64,000 nucleotides of DNA, taken from VAZQ01 sp963835165 (lineage in GTDB: Bacteria; Pseudomonadota; Alphaproteobacteria; Rhizobiales; Xanthobacteraceae). The stretch covers positions 24,542 through 88,541 of the forward strand of contig CAWIGD010000007.1 of NCBI GenBank assembly GCA_963835165.1, read 5' to 3'. This document shows, in pieces, positions 15,687 to 23,306 of this stretch (positions within the stretch are counted from its first letter, which is position 1; every line of letters begins with the position of its first letter). The position numbers and the translations under genes were made by a program. The notes under the pieces were generated by a model that was given only the letters and a program-made list of their open reading frames with translations, made no database searches and was not told the DNA's origin.

Positions 15687-17099
15687 ATGATCGCACGCGA
15701 GACCGATGCAGCAGCCGTGGAATGCCTCGCGACGGCGGGCCTGTCCGCCGGCGATGTCCGCGACTGGCTGCAGGCGGAACCTGGCGAGACCACGGATTTT
15801 CCCGCCGACCGCAGGAAATTCTCGACCTACTGGCAGAAGGCGTCGCGCCTGCTGGGGCGGCTGCCGCACAAGCCGCGCCGCAATGAGAGCGAGCACGCCG
15901 CTGCGCGCACCATCCAGGAGCGGGCGCGGGAGGCCAGGGTGCGGTTTCTTCGCCGCCACGGCGATGCCGTCTATGACGCGCTGACGGTGCGGCGGTCGCG
16001 CTTCGTGCGGGTCGAGGATCTCGTGATCAGGGCCGCGGGCGTGGTTCCTGGCCTGGTGCCCACGGCGCAGGAGATCGCGGCGGAGGAGGGCTGCCTTCAG
16101 CGCGACAAGGGCGGCCTCGAGATCGATCAGGGCCTGTTCCTGTCCGCCGTGCTCGGCAGCGCACGCTCCGGGCGGCATCTCTGTCACGCCATGCTGCTGC
16201 CGCGGCCCGATGCCGAGGCGCTGCTGCCGCAATTCGTGCGCGACGGCGCGGTGGAACTCGAGGGCGCATCGGTGCGCCGCGTCGGCAAAGCCGCGGTGGT
16301 GACGCAGAGCAATCCGCGCTTTCTCAACGCGGAGGATCAGACCTCGCTCGACGGCGCGGAGATCTGCGTCGATCTTGCGCTGCTCGACCCCGCCACCGAG
16401 ATCGCGGTCATGCGCGGTGCGGTCGTGGAGCATCAGAAATACCAGGGGCGCCATGTATTCGGCGCCGGCATCAATCTCACCCATCTCTATCATGGCCGCA
16501 TCCCGTTCGTTTGGTATCTGCAGCGCGACCTCGGCTACGTGAACAAGATCTATCGCGGGCTGGCCTTTCCCGACGATGCGCCGCCCGACGAGTTCGGCGG
16601 CGAGACCATCGAGAAGCCGTGGATTGCCGCGGTCGAGGCGTTCGCCATCGGCGGCCATTGCCAGGCGTTGCTGGTGATGGATTACGTACTGGCCGAGCGC
16701 ACCGCCTTCCTGACCTTGCCCGCGCGCAAGGAGGGCATCATCCCCGGCGCCGCGAATATGCGCTTGCCCCGCTTCACCGGCGACCGCATCGCGCGCCAGG
16801 CCATCCAGTACGAACGCCGCATCGAATGCGACAGTCCTGAGGGACGCCTGATTTGCGACGAGATCGTCGAGACCGGCGAGATGGACGCGGCGATCGCGCG
16901 GGTGGTGCAGGGACTGACCAGTTCGGGCGTGGTGAGCGCCGCCGGGAACCGGCGCGCATTCCGCGTGACCCAGGAGCCGCTCGACATGTTCCGCTCATAC
17001 TTCGCGGTCTATGCGCGCGAGCAGGCCTATTGCCACTTCAGCCCGGCCTTGATCTCCAATCTCGAGCGCTACTGGAACGCGCAGAGCCGCAAGCCGTGA
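15687..17099 (+). CDS. DpgC-like crotonase-fold (arylacetyl-CoA dioxygenase) protein
   Basis: This is a 470-residue protein of the enoyl-CoA hydratase superfamily with the long N-terminal helical region of DpgC. DpgC is the cofactor-free enzyme that oxidises (3,5-dihydroxyphenyl)acetyl-CoA to the glyoxylate. The crotonase core from about residue 200 contains GAEICVDLALLDP and, most tellingly, GAGINLTHLYHGRIPF followed by WYLQRDLGYVNKIYRG, which resemble DpgC homologues. The C-terminal EGIIPGAANMRLPRF is the crotonase turn. In actinomycetes DpgC serves glycopeptide antibiotic synthesis, but no DpgA, DpgB or DpgD homologue is visible here. With a phenylacetate-CoA ligase and thioesterase nearby, a catabolic aryl-acetate role is more likely. 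Start ATG 15687 is preferred over an upstream ATG at 15600. Confidence 0.75.
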   Translation: MIARETDAAAVECLATAGLSAGDVRDWLQAEPGETTDFPADRRKFSTYWQKASRLLGRLPHKPRRNESEHAAARTIQERAREARVRFLRRHGDAVYDALTVRRSRFVRVEDLVIRAAGVVPGLVPTAQEIAAEEGCLQRDKGGLEIDQGLFLSAVLGSARSGRHLCHAMLLPRPDAEALLPQFVRDGAVELEGASVRRVGKAAVVTQSNPRFLNAEDQTSLDGAEICVDLALLDPATEIAVMRGAVVEHQKYQGRHVFGAGINLTHLYHGRIPFVWYLQRDLGYVNKIYRGLAFPDDAPPDEFGGETIEKPWIAAVEAFAIGGHCQALLVMDYVLAERTAFLTLPARKEGIIPGAANMRLPRFTGDRIARQAIQYERRIECDSPEGRLICDEIVETGEMDAAIARVVQGLTSSGVVSAAGNRRAFRVTQEPLDMFRSYFAVYAREQAYCHFSPALISNLERYWNAQSRKP

Positions 17100-17185
17100 T
17101 GTCGCAGGCATGCTGCTTGGCGCTGCGGTGAAAATGCTCTACGCCGGTCGAAAGGCTTGCGACAAAGCCGCAGGAGGAACGCGCC

Positions 17186-18139
17186 ATGATCAAGACTACC
17201 CTTCGGCTTGCCTGTATCGCCACGCTTGCACTGGCGTGTGCGCCGGCATTTGGGCAAGACACGCTGAAGGTCGCGGTCGGCCAACGCGGACTGTGGGATA
17301 CGGCGATATCCGATATCGGTCAGCGCGCCGGTATTTTCAAGAAGCACGGCCTGACGCTCGAAATCCTCTATACCCAGGGCGCCGGCGAGACCCAGCAGGC
17401 CGTGATCTCCGGCAGCGTCGAGATCGGGGTCGGGGCAGGCGTCATGGGGGTTCTGAGCGCCTATTCGAAAGGCGCGCCGGTCCGCGTCATCGGCGCCGAG
17501 ATCACCGGTGCCGGCGACTTGTATTGGTACGTGAAGGCCAACTCGCCGATCAAGACGCTGAACGATACCAATGGGAAGAGCATCGCCTACTCGACCAACG
17601 GCTCCTCCACGCATGGCGTCGTTACCGCCTTCATCAAGCAGTATGGGGTCTCGGCCAACGCGACCGCGACCGGAGGGCCCCCTGCAACGCTCACGGCCGT
17701 CATGTCCGGACAGGTCGACGTCGGCTGGGCGGCGCCTCCGTTCGGTCTCGATCTGCTGGACCGCAACGAGATCCGCAAGATTGCCACTGGCAATGACACG
17801 CTGTTCAAAGGGCAAACGGTCAGGCTCCTCATCACCAATACCCAGACCTTGGAAGGCCGCAAGGACGCCATCGAGCGATACATGCAGGCCTACCGCGAAA
17901 CTGTGGACTGGATGTATTCGGATCCCGCCGCGTTGAAGATTTACGCCGAGTTTGCCTCCATCACGGAGGCAAGGGCTAAACGGATTCGCGACGAGTTTTT
18001 TCCCAAATCGTCCGTGTCTCCGGACGAGATCACGGGCCTCGATCTCATCGTTCCCGATGCGGTCAACCTGAAATTCACCGCTGCGCCGCTGACCAAGGAG
18101 CAGCTCGCGGGCTTGATCAAGATTCCGCCCCGGAAGTGA
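17186..18139 (+). CDS. NitT/TauT-type ABC substrate-binding protein
   Basis: This is a 317-residue periplasmic binding protein of the SsuA/THI5 type. It has a signal peptide (CIATLALACAPAFGQ) and the family's opening KVAVGQRGLWDTAISDIGQ. The mid-domain signature ITGAGDLYWYVKANSPIKTL precedes the second-lobe motif GKSIAYSTNGSSTHG. Homologues bind nitrate, sulfonates, aromatic acids or pyrimidine precursors. No permease or ATPase gene is adjacent, so it either works with components encoded elsewhere or is an orphan receptor. A good ribosome-binding site (GCAGGAGGAACG) precedes ATG 17186. It lies 86 bp behind the DpgC-like gene on the same strand and could be co-transcribed, which would make an aromatic acid ligand plausible. 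Confidence 0.85.
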   Translation: MIKTTLRLACIATLALACAPAFGQDTLKVAVGQRGLWDTAISDIGQRAGIFKKHGLTLEILYTQGAGETQQAVISGSVEIGVGAGVMGVLSAYSKGAPVRVIGAEITGAGDLYWYVKANSPIKTLNDTNGKSIAYSTNGSSTHGVVTAFIKQYGVSANATATGGPPATLTAVMSGQVDVGWAAPPFGLDLLDRNEIRKIATGNDTLFKGQTVRLLITNTQTLEGRKDAIERYMQAYRETVDWMYSDPAALKIYAEFASITEARAKRIRDEFFPKSSVSPDEITGLDLIVPDAVNLKFTAAPLTKEQLAGLIKIPPRK

Positions 18140-18189
18140 TCTTTGGCGCGATCGGGCGGCGCGCGCACGCGGTTCCGTGCGCGGGGCGG

Positions 18190-18636
18190 CTACGTCTTGA
18201 TCCGGTCGAGATTGGCGGTCATGCGCGTGATCACGCGACGGAACAGCGCAAGCTCGCCGCGGCTGATGCCGGTCTCCGCTGCATCGGTGATGCCGCGCGC
18301 GAGCGTCAGCAACTCCGTGCGCAGCCGCTGCGCCTTCGGGGTCAGCCACACATGCGAGCGGCGCCGGTCGTCGGTGCTGCGCACCCGGCGGATCAGCCCG
18401 GACTTCTCCATGGTGCGCAGCGCGATGACGGTGGTCGGCTCCATGGTGCCGACGCGCGCCGAGAGCTCGCGCTGCGACAATCCGTCCTCGTTCCACAGCA
18501 CGCGCAGGAAGTACCACTGGCCGCGCGCGACGCCGTAGGAAGCGATGCGCTTCTCCAGGAGGCGTTGGAACGCCCGGTTCGCATCGCGCACCAGAAAGCC
18601 CGAGCTCTCCGCCAGCGGGAATTCCACGTGGGCCAC
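18190..18636 (-). CDS. MarR family transcriptional regulator (upstream of ubiD)
   Basis: This is a winged-helix dimeric regulator of about 148 residues. The helix-turn-helix region LSQRELSARVGTMEPTTVI and the wing with DDRRRSHVWLTPKA are typical of MarR, which usually responds to small aromatic ligands. The start is uncertain. GTG 18634-18636 gives a normal length and leaves the divergent ubiD promoter (18712-18741) outside the coding region. An in-frame ATG at 18736-18738 would place the start inside that promoter and adds an arginine-rich extension without homology. It is divergent from the ubiD gene at 18875, and a palindromic site at 18740-18760 is its probable operator. Confidence 0.85.
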   Translation of the reverse strand: MAHVEFPLAESSGFLVRDANRAFQRLLEKRIASYGVARGQWYFLRVLWNEDGLSQRELSARVGTMEPTTVIALRTMEKSGLIRRVRSTDDRRRSHVWLTPKAQRLRTELLTLARGITDAAETGISRGELALFRRVITRMTANLDRIKT

Positions 18637-18711
18637 TGCCGCCTTTCGGTTCCTGCTGCTTCGGCGCGATGCCACGCGGCCCCTCACTTCAAAGCTGCAA
18701 CGCCGGCTGCG

Positions 18712-18760
18712 TTGACAAGATTTCGGTTTCCGGGACATAATACTTAGAAATCTATGTAAT
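18712..18760 (+). promoter_or_regulatory. ubiD promoter with MarR-type operator
   Basis: A sigma70-like promoter for the gene at 18875: TTGACA at 18712-18717, 18-base spacer, CATAAT at 18736-18741. Directly overlapping the expected start point is an inverted repeat, ACTTAGAAATCTATGT (18742-18757; half sites ACnTAGA/TCTAnGT), a suitable operator for the divergent MarR gene. The extended 21-bp version 18740-18760 is matched at 16 of 21 positions by a site at 22074-22094. Confidence 0.6.
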
Positions 18761-18874
18761 GGAACTCCCAGCGCCCCCAACAAGTGCCGGCGCGGCGGTT
18801 CGGAGCGGATTTCACTTTTTCCCAAAGGCCGGCGGAGGACTCTCGCCGCCCCACATCAGGAGATTTCACGAGCC

Positions 18875-20458
18875 ATGCAAAAGGCATTGCGCAAGGAGAA
18901 GCCCGTCGCGGACAAACCGCATCATGCATCCGATCTGCGCACGGCGCTGGAATGGCTGCGCGAGCAGGGCGACCTGATCGAGACCGACAAGCCGGTCGAT
19001 CCGGACCTCGAGGTCACCGGCCTGCAGAAGCACATGGACGGTGGCTGTCCGGTGCTGTTCAACAACGTCAAAGGCAAGCCCAATCACCGCGTGCTCACCA
19101 ACCTGTTCGGCGACATCAAGGTCATCAACAAGATGTTCGGCTGGAAGACCGATGCCGAGCGCGTGAAGAAGCTCGCCTATGCGCTCAGCCATCCGCTCAA
19201 GCCGGTCGAGATCCCGCAGAGCGAGGCGCCGTGCCAGGAGCACGTCATCAAGAATCCGAAGGACGTGAACGAGCACGTCGTGCCGATCCGTCACACCACC
19301 TACGAGCCCGAGCTCACGGTGGGCTCGGCCATCCGCTGCGTCACCGGCGCCGAATTCGATGGCGGCTCGGACCTCGGCTACAACCGCATGAACTTCCGCT
19401 GGGGCAATGTCGGCACGTTCCAGATCTCGCCCGGCTCGCACATGTGGCAGGTCGTGAACAAGTACTACAAGTCGGACGAGCCGGTTCCGATCACCATGTG
19501 CTTCGGCGTGCCGCCGGCCTGCACGTTGCTCGCGGGCGCCGGCTTCGACTACGCCATCCTGCCGATGGGCTGTGACGAGATCGGGATTGCCGGAGCGGTG
19601 CAGGGCACGCCGATCCGGCTGGTGAAGGCGCGCACCGTCAACGCCATGGCGCTCGCGGACTGCGAGCTGGTGCTGGAAGGCTACGTCAATCCGCGCGACC
19701 GGCGGTTCGAGACCAAGGAATCGGAGGATGCCGGCATCCAGGGCCGCTTCCATTTCCATCCGGAATGGGCGGGCTACATGGGCAAGGCGTACAAGGCGCC
19801 GACCTTCCATGTCACCGGCATCACCATGCGCGATCCCAAGACCAAGCCGATCATCTTTGCGCTTGGGGTCCACACCCTCGACGACCACAACATCGATACC
19901 ACGGTGCGCGAGGCCGCCATCTACGAGCTGTGCGACCGGCTGCAGCCCGGCATCGTGCAGAACGTGGTGATCCCGTACTGCATGACCGACTGGGGCGGCT
20001 GCATCATCCAGGTGAAAAAGCGCCACCAGCTCGACGAGGGCTGGCAGCGCAACTTCATGGGCGCGGCGCTCTCCTGCTCGCAGGGCATGCGGCTGGTGAT
20101 CGCGGTGAGCGAGGACGTCGATCCGTATTCCATGGACGACGTCATGTGGTGTCTCACCACGCGCGTGAACCCGCGCGCCGATATCCTCAACCCGATCCCG
20201 GGCGGCCGCGGCCAGACCTTCATGCCGGCCGAGCGCATGACCGCGGGCGAAAAGCAGTGGACCGCCTCGAACACCAGTTTCGAGGGCGGCATGGGCATCG
20301 ATGCCACGGTGCCGTTCGGCTACGAGAGCGATTTTCTCCGTCCGGTCTATCCCGTGGACCGGGTCAAGCCCGAGGACTTCTTCAGCAAGAAGGACATCGA
20401 GAACGCGAAATCGCGCATGGTGGGCTGGGTCCACTCGCTCGCGCGCACCGGGCGATAA
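18875..20458 (+). CDS. UbiD family (prFMN-dependent) decarboxylase, first copy
   Basis: This is a 527-residue member of the UbiD family, cytosolic enzymes that use prenylated FMN to (de)carboxylate unsaturated and aromatic acids. Family landmarks include NRMNFRWGNVGTFQ in the prFMN domain, MGCDEIGIAGAVQGTPI, and the C-terminal NPRADILNPIPGGRG. At the usual active-site E-G-P-F-x-E box it reads QGRFHFHPE. The first catalytic Glu of the classical triad appears replaced by Gln with a small insertion, a departure shared with neither UbiD itself nor the second copy here. A promoter and MarR-type operator lie at 18712-18760. The flavin prenyltransferase at 24952 would supply the cofactor. Substrate unknown, probably an aromatic or heteroaromatic acid. 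Confidence 0.87.
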   Translation: MQKALRKEKPVADKPHHASDLRTALEWLREQGDLIETDKPVDPDLEVTGLQKHMDGGCPVLFNNVKGKPNHRVLTNLFGDIKVINKMFGWKTDAERVKKLAYALSHPLKPVEIPQSEAPCQEHVIKNPKDVNEHVVPIRHTTYEPELTVGSAIRCVTGAEFDGGSDLGYNRMNFRWGNVGTFQISPGSHMWQVVNKYYKSDEPVPITMCFGVPPACTLLAGAGFDYAILPMGCDEIGIAGAVQGTPIRLVKARTVNAMALADCELVLEGYVNPRDRRFETKESEDAGIQGRFHFHPEWAGYMGKAYKAPTFHVTGITMRDPKTKPIIFALGVHTLDDHNIDTTVREAAIYELCDRLQPGIVQNVVIPYCMTDWGGCIIQVKKRHQLDEGWQRNFMGAALSCSQGMRLVIAVSEDVDPYSMDDVMWCLTTRVNPRADILNPIPGGRGQTFMPAERMTAGEKQWTASNTSFEGGMGIDATVPFGYESDFLRPVYPVDRVKPEDFFSKKDIENAKSRMVGWVHSLARTGR

Positions 20459-20505
20459 GGAGCGAACAGCGAATAGTCAGTGGCGAGTAGTGGTAGCGGA
20501 TGGCT

Positions 20506-22050
20506 CTATTCGCTACTCGCCATTTCCTTTTGCCACAGCTCCGCCAGCGCACGCCGGTTGAGCTTGCCGCGCTCGGTCTTCGGCAGCGAGACGCTGAGCA
20601 CGATCTGCTTGGGCGCCTTGAACGCCGGCAGCCCTTCGCTGCAATAGCGCAGGAGCTCGCCGGTATCGACCGATGCGCCCGGCCGCGCCACCACGTAGCT
20701 CACCACCTCCTCGCCGTAGATCGCGTCCGGCACGCCGACGGTGGCGACCTCGATCAGCTCGGGGTGCTGCATCAGGAAGCTGTCGATCTCGATCGGCGAG
20801 ATGTTGACGCCGCCGCGAATGATGAGGTCTTTCTCGCGTCCGGTGAGGCTCAGAAAACCGTCGGCATCGAGAAAGCCCAGGTCACCGGTGCGGATGCGGC
20901 CGCGGCTGCTGACCTTCACGCTGCCGTCGTCGGCGAGATAACGGTAATCGTGCGAAGCATTGCCGCCGATCTCGACCCGGCCGATCTCGCCGGGCGGCAG
21001 CGGTCGGCCGTCGGCGTCGACGACCGCGAGGCGGTGATAGGCGAACGGCCGTCCAACCGTGCCGGGGCGCCGTTGCGCGCCGGGACTGGCCGCAATCCAG
21101 CCGGTCTCGCTGGAGCCGTAGCCCTGCGCGATCGGAATGCCGAACCGCGCCTCGAACCGGCGCCATTCCTCGATCGTCAGCGGTGCCGAACTTGACGTGA
21201 TGAAGCGAAGCGACGGCAGGTTGTCGCGTTGCGCATCCGTCTCGGTGTTGAGCAGGATATTGACCGTGGTCGGATTGCCGGCGGCGACCGTCACGCGGTG
21301 ATCGCGGATGTGATGGAAGAAGCGGCTGGCGGAGAATTTCGCCGTCATGACCAGGGTGGCGCCGCGGTTGACCGGTACGAGCGCGCCCAGGAGCTGCGCC
21401 GAGGCCCAGTTGAAGGAGCGGAAATCGTACACGCGGTCGTCCGCCGTGATGCCGAAGCCTTCGGCGGTGGGATCGATGTTGTCCAAGTGCTCGCGATAGT
21501 TCAGCACCACGCCTTTGGGCCGCGCGCTTGTGCCCGACGTGAACAGGATCACCGCGTCGTCGTCCGGCCCCGCCGAGGTCTGCGGGTGGTTCGGCTCGTG
21601 GCCGGCGACCTCGGCATAGAAAGTCCCGGGGTCCGGCCGGTCGAAGCGGCCGAGCCGCATGCTCGGCGCCGCGACGCAGGACAGGAGGTCGTCGAGCCCC
21701 AGTCCGTCCTGGTGCAGAACGAGCATCGGCTTGAGCCGCGCGAAAATATTGTCGAGCTGGTTGCGGTTCATCTCGACATGAACGGTGCAGATGGTCGCGC
21801 CATGGCTCATGACGCCGAAATAGCAGAGGAGATGCTCGATGGAGTTGTTGGCAAGCAGCGCCACCCGGTGGTTGGTCCCGATGCCGCGGCTGTGCAGGCA
21901 CGCGGCGATACGGCCGGCCCATTCATGCAGCTCGCGATAGGTGATGGTGCGTCCGTCGTCGGCGGAGACGATCCACGGCTTGGCCGGATGGCGCTGCGCC
22001 GCCCGCGCGATCCAGTCCCGCAACAGTTTCGGACCTGGCTCGATCGGCAT
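20506..22050 (-). CDS. AMP-dependent acyl-CoA synthetase (ANL superfamily)
   Basis: This is a 514-residue adenylate-forming ligase. The P-loop LFTSGTSARPKGVV, the QGYGSSETGW adenine motif, the RTGDLGFLDADGFL/GREKDLIIRGG hinge, and the catalytic Lys in PKTERGKLNRRAL are all in place, so it should be active. It makes acyl-CoA from a carboxylic acid, ATP and CoA. It is convergent with the UbiD gene (48 bp apart) and divergent from the second MarR gene. A site resembling the ubiD operator lies at 22074-22094, just ahead of its ATG, so both genes may be induced by the same compound. It could act on the UbiD substrate or product; short-chain or aromatic acids are equally possible. Confidence 0.88.
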   Translation of the reverse strand: MPIEPGPKLLRDWIARAAQRHPAKPWIVSADDGRTITYRELHEWAGRIAACLHSRGIGTNHRVALLANNSIEHLLCYFGVMSHGATICTVHVEMNRNQLDNIFARLKPMLVLHQDGLGLDDLLSCVAAPSMRLGRFDRPDPGTFYAEVAGHEPNHPQTSAGPDDDAVILFTSGTSARPKGVVLNYREHLDNIDPTAEGFGITADDRVYDFRSFNWASAQLLGALVPVNRGATLVMTAKFSASRFFHHIRDHRVTVAAGNPTTVNILLNTETDAQRDNLPSLRFITSSSAPLTIEEWRRFEARFGIPIAQGYGSSETGWIAASPGAQRRPGTVGRPFAYHRLAVVDADGRPLPPGEIGRVEIGGNASHDYRYLADDGSVKVSSRGRIRTGDLGFLDADGFLSLTGREKDLIIRGGVNISPIEIDSFLMQHPELIEVATVGVPDAIYGEEVVSYVVARPGASVDTGELLRYCSEGLPAFKAPKQIVLSVSLPKTERGKLNRRALAELWQKEMASSE

Positions 22051-22073
22051 GGGGCAAACCGCGTTGACGGAGA

Positions 22074-22094
22074 TTCCTTAGCAATATAAGTAAT
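22074..22094. promoter_or_regulatory. Candidate MarR operator upstream of acyl-CoA synthetase
   Basis: TTCCTTAGCAATATAAGTAAT on the plus strand matches the ubiD operator (18740-18760) at 16 of 21 positions, including CTTAG, AAT and GTAAT. It contains the imperfect palindrome CTTA-N6-TAAG. It lies 24 bp upstream of the synthetase start codon, where a bound repressor would block transcription. Confidence 0.5.
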
Positions 22095-22144
22095 TCGGCC
22101 GCGGTTCAAGGACCCCAGCCGGAACGTTGCATCGCGGCATCCGG

Positions 22145-22591
22145 TCAGCTCAGCGCCTGCAGGTCTCGCCGCAAGCGGTCCACGCTGTTCCCCGGCAGCA
22201 GGCGGTCGATCTCGGCATGCGTGCGCCGCCAGACCGGGAGGGCGCGTGCGAGCAGGGCCCGTCCCGCTGATGTGAGCCGCAGCCGCCGACCACGTCTGTC
22301 CGCGACGTCGACCATGACCGTGACGAGGTCGCGCCGCTGCAGCGGCTTGAGCGCGGCGGTGAGCGTGGTGCGATCCATGGACAGCAGCGACGCGACCGAA
22401 CCGATGCTGGGCGGCTCGGGCCGGTTGAGCGCCATCATCATCGAATACTGGCCGCTGGTCAGGCCGAGCGGCCGGAGCGCGTCGTCGAACCGGCGCGCGA
22501 GCGCCCGTGCCGCGCGCTGCAGGTGAAGACACAGGCAGGTGTCGCGGACGAATAGCGTGGTTTCGAACGAAATCTCGGCTGCCTTTGACAC
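22145..22591 (-). CDS. MarR family transcriptional regulator (second)
   Basis: This is a 148-residue MarR regulator with helix-turn-helix region PPSIGSVASLLSMDRTTLT and wing VADRRGRRLRLTSAG. Two neighbouring Cys residues near the N-terminus (RDTCLCLH) could serve as a redox switch as in some MarR/OhrR proteins, which is inference. The start is GTG 22589-22591. The predicted transcription start from the promoter at 22598-22626 falls at or next to this codon and no ribosome-binding site is present, so the message is probably leaderless. An operator-like palindrome in the promoter spacer suggests it represses itself. Distinct from the first MarR protein in sequence. Confidence 0.87.
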   Translation of the reverse strand: MSKAAEISFETTLFVRDTCLCLHLQRAARALARRFDDALRPLGLTSGQYSMMMALNRPEPPSIGSVASLLSMDRTTLTAALKPLQRRDLVTVMVDVADRRGRRLRLTSAGRALLARALPVWRRTHAEIDRLLPGNSVDRLRRDLQALS

Positions 22592-22597
22592 GCCACA

Positions 22598-22626
22598 ATT
22601 ATGTTGGTATCAACCTATTATGTCAA
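22598..22626 (-). promoter_or_regulatory. Consensus promoter of second marR with operator in spacer
   Basis: Read on the minus strand: TTGACA (22621-22626), exactly 17 bases, then CATAAT (22598-22603). The spacer contains the inverted repeat GTTG-N4-CAAC (22603-22614). The expected start of transcription is about 7 bases beyond the -10, at the GTG start codon. This is one of the best promoter matches in the window. Confidence 0.6.
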
Positions 22627-22743
22627 CCGGGTTGCACGGGCGAGATCGCGCCGCGCAGGCTGTTGTCATCGGGGGACGGGGACGAGATGGTTCGCCGATC
22701 CCGCGCGCAGACCATCGCAACTTCTCTGGAAAGGGGAAAGACC

Positions 22744-23157
22744 ATGCCAGTGACACCGTATCTGTTCTTCAATGGCCGCTGCGAGGAGGCGGTCGAGTTC
22801 TACAAGAAAGCGCTCGGCGCCGAGGTCGGGATGATGATGCGGTTCAAGGAGGCCCCGGACAAGCCGCCGCCCGGCGTGGTTCCTCCCGGCAGCGAGGACA
22901 AGATCATGCACGCCTGCCTTCGCATCAACGGCGCGGAGGTGATGGCATCCGACGGCTGCGAGCGGGGCAAGTCGAGCTTCGAAGGCTTCTCGCTCTCGCT
23001 CAATGCCCGGGACGAAGCCGAGGCCGACCGCATGTTCGCGGCGCTCGCTGACGGCGGGCAGGTGCGGATGCCGCTCGGCAAGACGTTCTTCGCCAAGCGC
23101 TTCGGCGCGGTCGCCGACCGCTTCGGCGTGGGCTGGATGGTCATCGTGGAGGCTTGA
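22744..23157 (+). CDS. VOC family protein, PhnB/YjdN-like
   Basis: This is a 137-residue protein of the vicinal oxygen chelate superfamily. It opens with PYLFFNGRCEEAVEFYKKALGAE, typical of PhnB-type (3-demethylubiquinone methyltransferase-like domain) proteins, and ends with DRFGVGWMV. No His/Glu metal set is clear, so catalytic function is uncertain. A strong ribosome-binding site (GGAAAGGGG) precedes ATG 22744. It is divergent from the second MarR gene. It lies upstream of the second UbiD gene on the same strand, 149 bp apart, and may share its transcript. Confidence 0.85.
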   Translation: MPVTPYLFFNGRCEEAVEFYKKALGAEVGMMMRFKEAPDKPPPGVVPPGSEDKIMHACLRINGAEVMASDGCERGKSSFEGFSLSLNARDEAEADRMFAALADGGQVRMPLGKTFFAKRFGAVADRFGVGWMVIVEA

Positions 23158-23306
23158 GCGCCGCGAAAGCGATCTCCTGAGGGGCACCGGACCGGCCGGG
23201 CGGCAAACTTGTGGGATGCGTCCCTCCGAACGGGTGTGTAAGCTCGCGCGCGGGATCGCATCTCGCGCGCAGCACCATGCCGGCAGGTCCCCGACCGGGA
23301 GGTTTC

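Noticed and set aside
15687..17099. Glycopeptide antibiotic (dihydroxyphenylglycine) gene cluster
   Set aside because: Only a DpgC-like gene is present; no DpgA-type polyketide synthase, DpgB/DpgD or NRPS genes.
18866..20434. A 522-codon minus-strand frame across the first ubiD
   Set aside because: Mirror of the UbiD gene; His- and Arg-rich composition typical of antisense translation.
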